NCBI RefSeq assembly: GCF_040137905.1
Contig: NZ_JBEFDG010000027.1
Coordinates: 1-64,000 of the forward strand
Reading direction: 5' to 3'
Origin: Corticimicrobacter sp040137905
Lineage (GTDB): Bacteria > Pseudomonadota > Gammaproteobacteria > Burkholderiales > Burkholderiaceae_B
Length of the DNA: 64,000 nt
Position numbers and translations under genes: made by a program. A model generated the notes under the pieces. That model did not search any database and had not been told where the DNA came from. It saw nothing but the letters and a program-made list of their open reading frames with translations. Shown here in pieces: positions 43,788 through 52,279 of this stretch (position 1 is its first letter; each line of letters starts with the position of its first letter).

Positions 43788-44641
43788 CGCACATACAGCG
43801 GCAGGATCGACAGGTCACGGGCACACAGCACCAGTGACCTGTCGGCCCAGGCATCGACCAGCCGCACGCAACGGATCCCGGCAGTACGGCGACAACGCTG
43901 TGCCACTGCCTTCGGCACGATGCCGACGCCAATACCCTGCCCTACCATGCGGCACACCATATCCAGACTGCCGACTCGCAGCCGGAAACGCAACGCGCCC
44001 CCCAGCATGCGTGCCTGACGGACGATATGACGCTGCAATGCACTCTCTCCCGCCAGCCCGACGAACTCCGCTGCCATCACCTCATGCAGTGACACGGATG
44101 TCCGTGCAGCCCAGTCATGCCTCGCCGGCACGACCAGTGTCAGCGGATCCGGAGCAATGGGCCAGACCGACAGACCTGACAGGTCGACCAGATCGGACAG
44201 GACACCGAGATCACAGGCCTGGCTGCGAACCGCAGCCGCGATCTCATGGCTGGCCCGCTCTTCGAGATCGACGGAAATGCCGGGATGGGTTGCCAGGAAT
44301 CGACTGAGCATCACAGGCAGATGCTCGCTCAGTGCGGAGGTATTGCACAGCACGCGTACCATCCCCTTGCGACCCTCTCCATACTCACCCAAGTCGTCCG
44401 CCAGCAAATCCATCTGGCGGATGACCTCTCGAGCATGATGCAACAAGGCGCGCCCCGCCTCGGTCGGCATCACGCCGCGTCGGCCGCGCAGCAACAGGGC
44501 CGCTCCCACGGATGCTTCCATGCCGCGTACGCGCTCGCTGGCGGATGCCAGCGTCATGCAGGCCCGCTGAGCCCCTGCCGTGATGGAGCCGGCCTCGTCG
44601 ATATGCAGGAACAGCCTCAGATCTGTCAGGTCGATGTTCAT
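43745..44641 (-). CDS. LysR-family transcriptional regulator
   Basis: A 298-residue LTTR. The N-terminal winged helix (MNIDLTDLRLFLHIDEAGSITAGAQRACMTLASASERVRGMEASVGAALLLRGRRGVMPTEAGRALLHHA) is followed by a LysR substrate-binding domain (about 90-295). It is divergent from the TauE/SafE permease, 135 bases away, the classic layout for an LTTR and its target, so it likely controls that permease. I chose MNIDL at 44641 over the ORF start at 44653. Confidence 0.9.
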   Translation of the reverse strand: MNIDLTDLRLFLHIDEAGSITAGAQRACMTLASASERVRGMEASVGAALLLRGRRGVMPTEAGRALLHHAREVIRQMDLLADDLGEYGEGRKGMVRVLCNTSALSEHLPVMLSRFLATHPGISVDLEERASHEIAAAVRSQACDLGVLSDLVDLSGLSVWPIAPDPLTLVVPARHDWAARTSVSLHEVMAAEFVGLAGESALQRHIVRQARMLGGALRFRLRVGSLDMVCRMVGQGIGVGIVPKAVAQRCRRTAGIRCVRLVDAWADRSLVLCARDLSILPLYVRQLAEVVAPGSARS

Positions 44642-44775
44642 GGACATGACCATACCATGCCAACAGCCCGATCAGCCTCAGGCAGAAACTGAGCCTGACT
44701 ACGTTTTTTACGCATTTTCAGGCAGCGTCCGGCAAGCCAGAATCCTGAACATCACATTCCTGCCGGTTGCCTGCC

Positions 44776-45537
44776 ATGTCCATCTCACCCGATATGCTTT
44801 TCATGCTGACGCTCGCCGCCGCCATCTTTTTCATGGCGGGGATTGTCAAGGGCGTGGTCGGCCTGGGCCTGCCCACCATCTCCATGGGCCTGCTGGCCCT
44901 GGCCATGCCGCCGGCGCAGGCTGCTGCCTTGCTGGTCCTGCCTTCACTGGTCACCAATGTCTGGCAGTTGCGTCCCTGGTCTACCGTGCCTCCGTTGCTG
45001 CGTCGCCTAATGCCAATGCAGATTGCCGTCTGCGCCGGCACGCTGGCAGGTGCCTGGCTGCTGGGTGCGCCTGCCGGCACCTGGGCAGCGCTGGCACTGG
45101 GAGCCACATTGGTGATTTATGCCGCCTGGGGACTGGCAGGGCTGCAACCATCGCTGCCCGCCTCCGCAGAACGCTGGGCTGGACCACTGGTCGGGCTGGT
45201 CACGGGCCTCATTACAGCGGCAACAGGCGTCTTCGTCATTCCTGCCGTGCCCTACCTGCAAAGCCTGCGTCTCGGACGCGACGGCCTGATCCAGGCGATG
45301 GGTATCTCGTTTACTGTCTCGACACTGGCGCTGGGCCTCGGACTCTACCTGAACGGGCGCTATCCTCTCACCACGCTGGGGCATTCCCTGCTGATGCTGT
45401 TGCCGGCGCTGGTCGGCATGTCGGCAGGCCAGCATCTGCGGAGCCTGTTGTCACCTGCCGTGTTCCGGCGCTGTTTCATGCTCAGCCTGATACTGCTGGG
45501 GGCCTACATGGTCTGGTCCAATCTCCCGGCAGCCTGA
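44776..45537 (+). CDS. TauE/SafE-family sulfite or organic anion exporter
   Basis: Membrane protein of 253 residues with about eight helices and the two-fold TauE/SafE repeat: GIVKGVVGLGLPTISMGLLAL near residue 25 and VGLVTGLITAATGVFVIPAVPYLQSL near residue 140. Members move sulfite, sulfoacetate or other small anions. Adjacent, divergent LysR regulator fits a dedicated export or uptake unit. ATG 44776 preferred over the TTG at 44767. Its end overlaps the convergent histidine kinase by 56 bases. Confidence 0.87.
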   Translation: MSISPDMLFMLTLAAAIFFMAGIVKGVVGLGLPTISMGLLALAMPPAQAAALLVLPSLVTNVWQLRPWSTVPPLLRRLMPMQIAVCAGTLAGAWLLGAPAGTWAALALGATLVIYAAWGLAGLQPSLPASAERWAGPLVGLVTGLITAATGVFVIPAVPYLQSLRLGRDGLIQAMGISFTVSTLALGLGLYLNGRYPLTTLGHSLLMLLPALVGMSAGQHLRSLLSPAVFRRCFMLSLILLGAYMVWSNLPAA

Positions 45538-46918
45538 GTTCGATGCGCAGCCCGCCCAGCGGGGAAGCCAGGGCAACGACACGGCCCTGATAGAGTTCGA
45601 CCATTTCAAAGACAATGTGCAGCCCCAGCCCCGATCCGGGCACGCGTTCATCCAGGCGAACGCCTCGCTGGAAAACTGCCTGGCGATCCTCCTGCCGCAA
45701 CCCTGGGCCATCATCATCGACGTGCAGCATCAGCCAGTTTTCCTGCCGATATCCGGACACCCGTACCCGACCCGCAGCCCATTTGCAGGCATTGTCCAGC
45801 AGGTTGCCCAGCATTTCGTGCAGATCCTGTTCTTCACCGCAAAAGGCGATCAGTTCGTCCGGCACCGACACCTCGATATCCAGTTGCCGGTCCGCATGAA
45901 GGCGACGCATGGTTCGCGCCAGCGCCTGCAGCACCGGGGCCAGCGGGGTACGCATGCCGCCCGCCTGCATGGCCGCCGCTACCCGCGCCCGTGCCAGATG
46001 CCAGTCGATCTGACGCCGAGCCGCATCGGTCTGCTCGGCCACCAGCCGGGCAAACGGACTGTCCTGTTCATGTGCGGCATTCTCCAGCACCGTCAAGGGT
46101 GTCTTGACGGCATGCGCCAGATTGCCGGCCTGCGTGCGAGCCCGCTGGACGATTTCGGCATTGGTCGCCAGCACCCCGTTGAACTCATCCACCAGCGGCT
46201 GGATCTCGCTGGGAAAACGGCCCTGAATATGCACCACATGGCCGGCTCGGACATCAGCCAGGCGGCGACGCAGCATATCCAGTGGGCGCAATCCGCCCAG
46301 CACCAGGATGACGGCCGCGACCGCCATGCCCAGTGCCAGCATGCCCAGCGCAATGATCATCATGCCCGTGAAGTGTGCCACCGGCCCGGTCAGGTTGCTG
46401 CGATCCGAAGCCATGATCAGCCGCCAGCGGATATCTGGCTGCAGGTTCTCGCCGACCTCGACGGTACGGGCCAGCAGCCCTAGCGCAGGCAGGGCACCGG
46501 AACCTGTCTCGTAGAAAACATCCCCGTCCGGTTCGCCACCCGCCTTGTCCGATGGTGCCGGCAACATCTGATCCCAGGTCGAACGGGAGCGCAGCACGCC
46601 GGCCTGCAACGTCGCGCCTTCGGCCGATACCCGATCGATCTGCCAATACAGCCCGGACAGCGGCTGCTGCAGGCGAGGATCGCTCAATGGCATGGACAGG
46701 TCGGCGCGGCCGGTCTCGTCAAGCCGGAATGCCGCCGTCAATTGATTGAGGTGCACGGCCAGTTCTCCCTGGAACTGCCGAGTGGCATGCTGGGTAAACA
46801 GATAGTTCAGTCCCCAGCCGGCAAACGCCACCGACACCAGTATCCAGGCGACCGCACCGGCCAGCAGGCGCCATCGCAGGGACGGGGCACTCTGCCCGCC
46901 ATTGTCCTGCCCCTCCAT
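45482..46918 (-). CDS. two-component sensor histidine kinase (PhoQ/QseC-like)
   Basis: A 478-residue membrane kinase: helix 1 (about 20-40), periplasmic sensor (about 45-200), helix 2 (about 205-230, MMIIALGMLALGMAVAAVILVLGG), HAMP-like linker, H box GNLAHAVKTPLTVLENAA with the phospho-His, N box MLGNLLDNACKWA, G boxes DDDGPGLRQEDRQAVFQRG and VPGSGLGLHIVFEMV. It follows the response regulator stop by four bases; Met at 46933, overlapping it, is an alternative start. With the regulator and a PepSY protein it forms one unit, a combination often tied to divalent cations or envelope stress. Confidence 0.92.
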   Translation of the reverse strand: MEGQDNGGQSAPSLRWRLLAGAVAWILVSVAFAGWGLNYLFTQHATRQFQGELAVHLNQLTAAFRLDETGRADLSMPLSDPRLQQPLSGLYWQIDRVSAEGATLQAGVLRSRSTWDQMLPAPSDKAGGEPDGDVFYETGSGALPALGLLARTVEVGENLQPDIRWRLIMASDRSNLTGPVAHFTGMMIIALGMLALGMAVAAVILVLGGLRPLDMLRRRLADVRAGHVVHIQGRFPSEIQPLVDEFNGVLATNAEIVQRARTQAGNLAHAVKTPLTVLENAAHEQDSPFARLVAEQTDAARRQIDWHLARARVAAAMQAGGMRTPLAPVLQALARTMRRLHADRQLDIEVSVPDELIAFCGEEQDLHEMLGNLLDNACKWAAGRVRVSGYRQENWLMLHVDDDGPGLRQEDRQAVFQRGVRLDERVPGSGLGLHIVFEMVELYQGRVVALASPLGGLRIELRLPGDWTRPCRPPAVSG

Positions 46919-46922
46919 GGCC

Positions 46923-47591
46923 TCAGGCCGCATCGACAACCACCAGTCTGTAACCCATGCCGCGCACAGTTTCGATCGTCCCGGCAGGCAGTTTCTTGCG
47001 CAGGCGTGCGATGAACACATCGATGGTGTTGGAGTCCCGGTCGGCATCCTGTGCATAGATATGCTCACTCAGCGTGGTTCGAGAAATCACTTCGCCGGCG
47101 TGCTGCATCAGGATGGTCAGAACCTTGTATTCATGGCTGGTCAGCACCAGCGGCTGATCCTCGACCGTGACCCGGGCCGCTGCCGTATCCATCACGATGG
47201 CACCACAGCGCCACTGCGCACTGGCATGCCCCCCGACCCGTCGGATCAACGCCCGCAGGCGCGCCAGCAGCTCTTCCATGTGAAATGGCTTGGTGAGGTA
47301 ATCATCCGCTCCCGCATCGATGCCGGCGACTTTTTCATACCAGTTGTCGCGTGCCGTCAGGATCAATACAGGCATGCTGCGCCCCTCGGCCCGCCAGCGC
47401 CGCAACACGCTGAGGCCATCCATCACCGGCAGGCCGAGATCCAGCAAAACGGCATCGAACGATTCGACGGTCCCCAGATAATGGGCATCCCCCCCGTTGC
47501 CTGCCGTATCGACGGTATAGCCGGCCGCCCGCAGTGCCTGCCCAAGCTGACCGGCCAGGGTCGGCTCATCTTCCACCACCAGGATACGCAT
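46923..47591 (-). CDS. OmpR/PhoP-family response regulator
   Basis: A 222-residue regulator with a receiver domain (about 1-115; acidic pair Glu7/Asp8, phosphoacceptor Asp51 in LLDLGLPVMDG, Lys101 in DDYLTKPF) and a winged-helix Trans_reg_C domain (about 125-220, with LTSHEYKVLTILMQHAGEVISRTTLSEHIY and SNTIDVFIARLRKKL). It is the partner of the downstream histidine kinase, and follows the PepSY gene by 14 bases. Confidence 0.95.
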   Translation of the reverse strand: MRILVVEDEPTLAGQLGQALRAAGYTVDTAGNGGDAHYLGTVESFDAVLLDLGLPVMDGLSVLRRWRAEGRSMPVLILTARDNWYEKVAGIDAGADDYLTKPFHMEELLARLRALIRRVGGHASAQWRCGAIVMDTAAARVTVEDQPLVLTSHEYKVLTILMQHAGEVISRTTLSEHIYAQDADRDSNTIDVFIARLRKKLPAGTIETVRGMGYRLVVVDAA

Positions 47592-47605
47592 GCCTGCCTC
47601 CGTCG

Positions 47606-47944
47606 TCAGTCGCGCTGTCTGCTCTTGGCTTCGACGATCTCGCCGGTGCGCGCATCGAGGTCCAGCTTGACCAGCCGCCCACCTTGCTGCAGCACCTTGA
47701 TCTCGTATTGAAATTCACCATCGTCGTGCTCGAACTCGACCTCCACGACCTGTCCCGGATACTGTTTTTCCACGATATCGAGCACCGTACGCAGGGGCAG
47801 CACCTCACCCGCCTCGAGGGCGCGCCGTGCAATCTCGTGATCATCATCGCCTGCCGCCACCGGCCCGGCAGCCAGCACCAACAGGCCACAGCACAGCGCG
47901 GCCACCACGCCACCGTACGATATCCGCTTTCTGCTCGATCTCAT
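47606..47944 (-). CDS. periplasmic PepSY-domain protein
   Basis: A 112-residue product with a signal peptide (about 1-31, ending AAGPVAAG) and one PepSY domain (about 45-108) with VLPLRTVLDIVEKQYPGQVVEVEFEHDDGEFQYEIKVL. It leads a transcription unit with the response regulator and kinase. PepSY proteins beside such systems may act as signal inputs, which is inference here. Confidence 0.85.
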   Translation of the reverse strand: MRSSRKRISYGGVVAALCCGLLVLAAGPVAAGDDDHEIARRALEAGEVLPLRTVLDIVEKQYPGQVVEVEFEHDDGEFQYEIKVLQQGGRLVKLDLDARTGEIVEAKSRQRD

Positions 47945-48012
47945 CGATACACCTCCAGCCGGCGTTATACGACAGGCCGGATGAATGCAGAATGAACGAA
48001 CCGCCAGCCGGG

Positions 48013-48273
48013 CTACTTGCCTGCGTTGCGCAACAACCGCTCGTACTCGGCCCGGTTCAGGCGGCGGGCCTCTTCTTCGGCGTAGTCTCGCTCACCAACC
48101 TCATAGGGCCCCTCGTACATGCAGGGACCGGGATTGCGCTGGCACTCGGTGCGCGTGTCGGCGCTACTGCCGCTGTGGCTACTGCTGCCACCCAGATCGA
48201 TCACTGAACAACCTGAAACCAGCACCACCAACGACAAGGCCACCACACGACGGCTAAAGACTTGAACGGACAT
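48013..48273 (-). CDS. small putative lipoprotein
   Basis: An 86-residue product with a lipoprotein signal and lipobox VSGC (Cys22), a Ser/Gly-rich linker, then a mature part with CQRNPGPCMYEGPYEVGERDYAEEEARRLNRAEYERLLRNAG. I do not recognise a family. The ATG at 48273 puts the signal at the N-terminus; the longer ORF from 48324 would bury it. Just upstream lies the left junction of the accessory island. Confidence 0.65.
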   Translation of the reverse strand: MSVQVFSRRVVALSLVVLVSGCSVIDLGGSSSHSGSSADTRTECQRNPGPCMYEGPYEVGERDYAEEEARRLNRAEYERLLRNAGK

Positions 48274-48355
48274 GCACCATCCTGAAAAAGAGACGTCAGC
48301 CGTTTTTATAGCAGATTCACGCATCTGGCTCGGCCCGGGCCCCCTGCGCCAATCA

Positions 48356-48400
48356 TCAAGAAAAACAAAGACCCGCTCATGTCTGACATGCAGCGGGTCT
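48356..48400 (-). terminator. Rho-independent terminator (probably the displaced tRNA-Arg terminator)
   Basis: On the minus strand AGACCCGCT (48400-48392) pairs with AGCGGGTCT (48377-48369), extended by an inner ACATG/CATGT pair with one bulge, and is followed by TTTGTTTTTCTT (48368-48357). No gene on the minus strand precedes it except across the island, where the tRNA-Arg gene has no terminator of its own. It therefore looks like the original tRNA terminator cut off by island insertion. Confidence 0.8.
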
Positions 48401-48558
48401 GTGCCCGAGGCGATTGCCTCGGTGATGTTCTGGCGCGACCTGAGGGAGACACATCGAACCTTCAGGACGAGATATTAGAGGAACTGGCAAACTGGGATAC
48501 CGAACTCAAACGCATTAACTCCCCGGCGCTGCCCCCGAACAAGGGAGGCAAGCCATGA
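48379..48558 (+). CDS. small ORF before mobC (possible truncated mobilization gene)
   Basis: A 59-codon frame whose stop overlaps the mobC start (ATGA at 48555-48558). The last 32 residues (LQDEILEELANWDTELKRINSPALPPNKGGKP) look coding and acidic, while the first half runs over the terminator hairpin and island junction and is probably read-through. It may be the C-terminal remnant of a larger plasmid gene. I do not recognise a family. Confidence 0.35.
   Translation: MSDMQRVCARGDCLGDVLARPEGDTSNLQDEILEELANWDTELKRINSPALPPNKGGKP
48431..48440. repeat. candidate attL: 10-bp copy of the tRNA-Arg 3' end
   Basis: TGGCGCGACC here is identical to the first ten bases of the tRNA-Arg gene as read on the plus strand (54790-54799), including the encoded CCA. 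To its left are 30 bases and then the orphan terminator on the tRNA's strand; to its right are plasmid-type mobilization genes. Together these fit the left end of an element integrated at the tRNA 3' end. Confidence 0.5.
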
Positions 48559-48992
48559 GCCTAGACCGCCCGCCCATCACCGAAGAATTCCGGGATGCCG
48601 CCGAACACAACGCCGCCCGGACCCGACGCGCCAAAGCCCCGCCACCGTTTTCCTTGCACCTGACCTCCGAAGAAAAAGCGGAATTGCTGTGCCGTGCCGG
48701 AAATATGCCGCTTGGAGCGTATATCCGGTCACAGCTACTCGCCAAAGTCGAACGAAGCCCCCGGCGCACGTCCAGACAACCCACAAGGGACGATCAAGCC
48801 CTTACCCGCCTACTCGGCGAACTGGGTAAGGCCAGACTGTCCAACAACCTGAAACAGCTTGCCAAGGCCACCCATACGGGGTCGCTTCCGGTCACGCAGG
48901 AAACCGGACAGGCGCTGGATGAAGCCTGCCGGGATGTTCGCGGGATGCGGGACACGCTGATTCTGGCCCTCGGCTTGCGGAGCCAGCCATGA
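48555..48992 (+). CDS. mobC: MobC-like plasmid mobilization (relaxosome) protein
   Basis: A 145-residue protein with PFSLHLTSEEKAELLCRAGNMPLGAYIRSQLL (about 34-65), the ribbon-helix-helix-like region of MobC proteins that bind oriT beside the relaxase. The rest is Arg-rich and helical, with DEACRDVRGMRDTLILALGL at the end. Its stop overlaps the relaxase start by four bases (ATGA at 48989-48992), the usual mobC-mobA arrangement. Confidence 0.8.
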   Translation: MSLDRPPITEEFRDAAEHNAARTRRAKAPPPFSLHLTSEEKAELLCRAGNMPLGAYIRSQLLAKVERSPRRTSRQPTRDDQALTRLLGELGKARLSNNLKQLAKATHTGSLPVTQETGQALDEACRDVRGMRDTLILALGLRSQP

Positions 48993-49356
48993 TTCTCAAA
49001 GGCAGCCAACGCGGCGGCGCAAGCCAGCTTGCAGCACACCTTCTAAACACTCGCGACAACGAGCATATCGAGGTACACGACCTTCGCGGCTTTTCCGCCG
49101 ACGATCTGCACGGCGCATTTCGGGAGATCAAAGCAGCCAGCCGGGACACACGGGCCAAACAATTCCTGTTTTCCCTGAGCCTCAACCCGCCGCCCCGCGA
49201 ACAGGTCACGATTGCCGCGTTCGAGGCAACCCTGCGCGGATTGGATGCGCGTAAACCTGTCTGCGGCACGCTCAGCAGCCATCAACGACGCAGCTCAACA
49301 CGCCGCTAAACCGAATCGGAACCGCCATCAAAAACCTGACCAAGCATCCGCATTGA
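48989..49356 (+). pseudogene. truncated relaxase/mobilization nuclease (MobA-type)
   Basis: The N-terminal part (MILKGSQRGGASQLAAHLLN, then DLRGFSADDLHGAFREIKAASRDTRAKQFLFSLSLNPPPREQVTIAAFEATL) matches the start of plasmid MobA-type relaxases, which run to several hundred residues. Similarity stops near residue 85 and the frame ends at 49309. In another frame a tail TPLNRIGTAIKNLTKHPH ends at TGA 49354-49356 and looks like a C-terminal remnant. The His-rich metal site and most of the protein are missing, so it cannot be functional. Confidence 0.75.
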
Positions 49357-49423
49357 ACGGTTCCGCCATGAAATGTATCATTGCGCAACGACTCGAACGA
49401 TTTCTACAAAATAGGCGCATGAC

Positions 49424-50686
49424 ATGGCAATTAGCTTCGTAACACACCCGGAAGACCCGTTTCGCCTTGGCAATTTTTTGACTGAATCATTAACCGATCC
49501 TCAGTGGACCCATTTCCGCGCTGCAATTGCATTCATAAAACGCTCTGGAACCAAACACATTCAGAAGCCATTGTCCGAATTTGTGCAGCGTGGTGGGAAT
49601 GTGGTCATCACTGCGGGAGTTGACGCTGGTGGGACAACCGTCGAAGGGCTTCAAGACCTGTTAAGCGCGGTTCAGGACACAGGTGAAATCTTCGTTTTCC
49701 ACAATGCAAATAGTTCAACATTCCATCCGAAAGTCTATCTTTTCAAAAATGATACGCAGGCTAAATTAGTTATAGGCTCCGGAAACCTGACCGAGGGAGG
49801 GTTGTTTACAAACTACGAAGCGGGTCTCCATGTCATTCTTGATCTACAAGACAAAACTGACTCAGCCCTTCTTCAACGCGTTGAGGAAACATTGCAAGAA
49901 TGGAGTAGCCAGAAAGAAGGTCTCTGTTACCGCCTGACCAATGATCTGATAACAGAATTAGTCCTTCAAAAGCAACTGCCAGATGAGGCCGCAGCACGAG
50001 CCGAAAGAACGGCGGAAGCAGCGTCAAAGCAATATGACTCAGTGGCTTCGATGTTCAAACGCCATTCAGTCCCCGCCGCCCCTAGAGCCAGCCTCCCCGA
50101 CCCGGAATTTGCACCGCCATCGCCTGATGACGAAGCCGTACTTGCAGATACAGAAGAAGCGGAAACACTCACAGTCGAGACACTCCCCCCGGCCGCGCCC
50201 CAAGGAGGAAACCACCAAGTCTTTCTTATGACACTTCAAAAGACCGATGTTGGCGTTGGACAAACAACAAGGGGAAAGCAGCGCAGGTCCCCGGAGATAT
50301 TCATCCCCTTAGTGTGTCGCGATTACGACCCAGAATTCTGGGGGTGGCCTGACGCATTTGTACCCGACACAGGGTGGACGGGAACAATTGACCAAAATAG
50401 TTACGGCAAAATGGACAGGCCCAATGTCATGGTCAGACTTGGCGGCAGCACCTTCCCGGTTTCTATCTGGTACAACCCGAGCAAAAAAGACGTGCGCATT
50501 CGCAGTGAGAATATTCGCAGCGCCGGTGTTATTGGCGATATCCTTTATCTAGAACGCGCCGATGGCATCGGCGGATTCACATACTATGCAGAGATTATCC
50601 CGCAAGGAACATCTCGCTATGACCAATACATCGCCCTCTGCACCAGAGGGGTACGAAACTCTCAAAAACAGTGGAATTATTTATAG
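49424..50686 (+). CDS. phospholipase D-fold restriction endonuclease (BfiI/NgoFVII-like candidate)
   Basis: A 420-residue protein with one HKD motif: FHPKVYLFK (His101, Lys103) followed by LVIGSGNLTEGG (Asn121) and YEAGL (Glu132), within a PLD-type nuclease domain (about 1-160). A Pro/Glu-rich, acidic linker (about 215-265) leads to a C-terminal domain (about 275-420, with WGWPDAFVPDTGWTGTI, MVRLGGSTFPVSIWYNPSKKDVRI) that resembles the B3-like DNA-binding domain of this endonuclease family. One HKD implies a dimeric active site as in metal-independent BfiI. The gene converges with the methyltransferases, overlapping by six bases. Composition is A/T-rich, unlike neighbours. Confidence 0.7.
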   Translation: MAISFVTHPEDPFRLGNFLTESLTDPQWTHFRAAIAFIKRSGTKHIQKPLSEFVQRGGNVVITAGVDAGGTTVEGLQDLLSAVQDTGEIFVFHNANSSTFHPKVYLFKNDTQAKLVIGSGNLTEGGLFTNYEAGLHVILDLQDKTDSALLQRVEETLQEWSSQKEGLCYRLTNDLITELVLQKQLPDEAAARAERTAEAASKQYDSVASMFKRHSVPAAPRASLPDPEFAPPSPDDEAVLADTEEAETLTVETLPPAAPQGGNHQVFLMTLQKTDVGVGQTTRGKQRRSPEIFIPLVCRDYDPEFWGWPDAFVPDTGWTGTIDQNSYGKMDRPNVMVRLGGSTFPVSIWYNPSKKDVRIRSENIRSAGVIGDILYLERADGIGGFTYYAEIIPQGTSRYDQYIALCTRGVRNSQKQWNYL

Positions 50687-52279
50687 CCTCGGTTTTTGAA
50701 ACACCAAGATGCTCTCCGATGTCATTGCGTTTTTCCTAAAAATGTCTCGCGACACCAGCATATCCATCGAAATCGGCTCTTGTATTTCAAAATCCAACCC
50801 TGATGCAATATCAGTCAAGAGGCCAGTCGTCCAAATATCAACTCGCTCGCCGCCTGCAATGGTGTGATTATTGCCGACGACGACATAGGCTATCCCTCCG
50901 GGCTTAAGGGAATCATGAATTCCAGACAGTACATCCCGCATATCAAAAAAATACTTGGAAAGGAGGGCAGGCAAGTTCAGACGCCGGAAACCAGCGTCAG
51001 TGCCCTTATTCAATCCCTCAATTTTTTGGATTAACTTGCGCACCGAACTCGGAAGCTCTTTCCCCTCCCTTTCTAGGCGTTCCAGATATTCTTCGCGAAG
51101 GCGTTTAGTAACCTCCCGATTCCCGATCATTTTTTGATCGCGGACGCGATGTTCAGGGCGCGGGAGCAATCCAAGATAGCAGAGACTCAAGCGGTCTGTA
51201 TCTAAGTACGGAAGTGCCGTTGCATAAGGCGGCGACGTAATGACGACATCAACTGCACCCCTATATTTTTCCCAGACATCCCCGCATCTGCGAGCATCTC
51301 CATTCGTTATAGAATGTTCGACGTTTTCAACAGGACCATTCTGATAGAGAAACGCGAGCACTGCACGGATCGAACGCGCAAGCTCTTCGAGAAACTCTTT
51401 TTTAGGATCAATTTCGATATCAAGCCGAACATCTCTTCTAACCCGAAGATCTTCTAGCTTTTGCCAAGATACTGACCGAAGAATATTGCTCAACGCCACC
51501 CACATCATATTTTTGGCTGGCCCATATTTGACGGTTTCGAGTATCTGCGCAATATCGTCAAGTCCAATAAGAACATCCTTATCGAACCAATTTTCCAGAT
51601 ACTCCCGATCTTCCTTCGGCAAGGACGTTAGGTAAGTCAACGCAGCCTGCCCCCGTTCTTCCGGCTTTAATACTGCTTCACGGACTTGAAGATAAGCCGC
51701 TTTTAACTCCGCAGGATCGGCACTCAATAATTCAGATTTTGTATTCCCGATGAACACGGACAGAGGGTTCATATCCAACCCTAGACCACGGCATCCCAAA
51801 AGCTTTGCTTCAGCGACAGTTGTACCGCTGCCGCTCATTGGGTCAGCAACAACACCTCCCGGTGCCGTTCCCGATATGTTAATGAGGGAGCGCACAAGTT
51901 GCGGAAAGAATTTCCCCCGGTATTCATGCACCCCATGCGTGCCATAACGCAAACATCGCCGATTAGGGAGTGGCACTTCGTCCTTGAATGGCAATGCTTT
52001 TTTCAGCGCGTCAAGGTCAATTCCATTCCGAACCACGTTGACCGTAGATTCGCGCAGTGACTGCGTCGTAACGAAGGACGACGATTTGGACGCGACAGCC
52101 TCCCAATAGGCCAAGCGCTCCGCGAGCTTGCCTGCTTGCCGAGTCGTTTCAACGAGATAATCGCCATCTTCGGCGACCTGCATAGATTGAGAGCCTGTCA
52201 ATGACTCAAGCTCCTGTAGAGCCAGCACCTTTTCAAAGGGTTGGATGTAATTTTTTATCCGGCATCGAACTTGCTTCAA
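50681..52279 (-). CDS. DNA methyltransferase (N4-cytosine/N6-adenine class), second of a pair
   Basis: A 532-residue DNA MTase with THGVHEYRGKFFPQL (about 114-128, motif X region), SAM motif I DPMSGSGTT (146-154), GLDMNPLS, and catalytic motif IV TSPPYATALPYLDTDRLSL (TSPPY 348-352). The C-terminal part has a long charged helical stretch (about 370-425) and a final YVVVGNNHTIAGGERVDI segment. TSPPY marks exocyclic amino methylation; the target base is undecided. It overlaps the upstream MTase by four bases (ATGA), so both come from one mRNA. Confidence 0.85.
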   Translation of the reverse strand: MKQVRCRIKNYIQPFEKVLALQELESLTGSQSMQVAEDGDYLVETTRQAGKLAERLAYWEAVASKSSSFVTTQSLRESTVNVVRNGIDLDALKKALPFKDEVPLPNRRCLRYGTHGVHEYRGKFFPQLVRSLINISGTAPGGVVADPMSGSGTTVAEAKLLGCRGLGLDMNPLSVFIGNTKSELLSADPAELKAAYLQVREAVLKPEERGQAALTYLTSLPKEDREYLENWFDKDVLIGLDDIAQILETVKYGPAKNMMWVALSNILRSVSWQKLEDLRVRRDVRLDIEIDPKKEFLEELARSIRAVLAFLYQNGPVENVEHSITNGDARRCGDVWEKYRGAVDVVITSPPYATALPYLDTDRLSLCYLGLLPRPEHRVRDQKMIGNREVTKRLREEYLERLEREGKELPSSVRKLIQKIEGLNKGTDAGFRRLNLPALLSKYFFDMRDVLSGIHDSLKPGGIAYVVVGNNHTIAGGERVDIWTTGLLTDIASGLDFEIQEPISMDMLVSRDIFRKNAMTSESILVFQKPRL

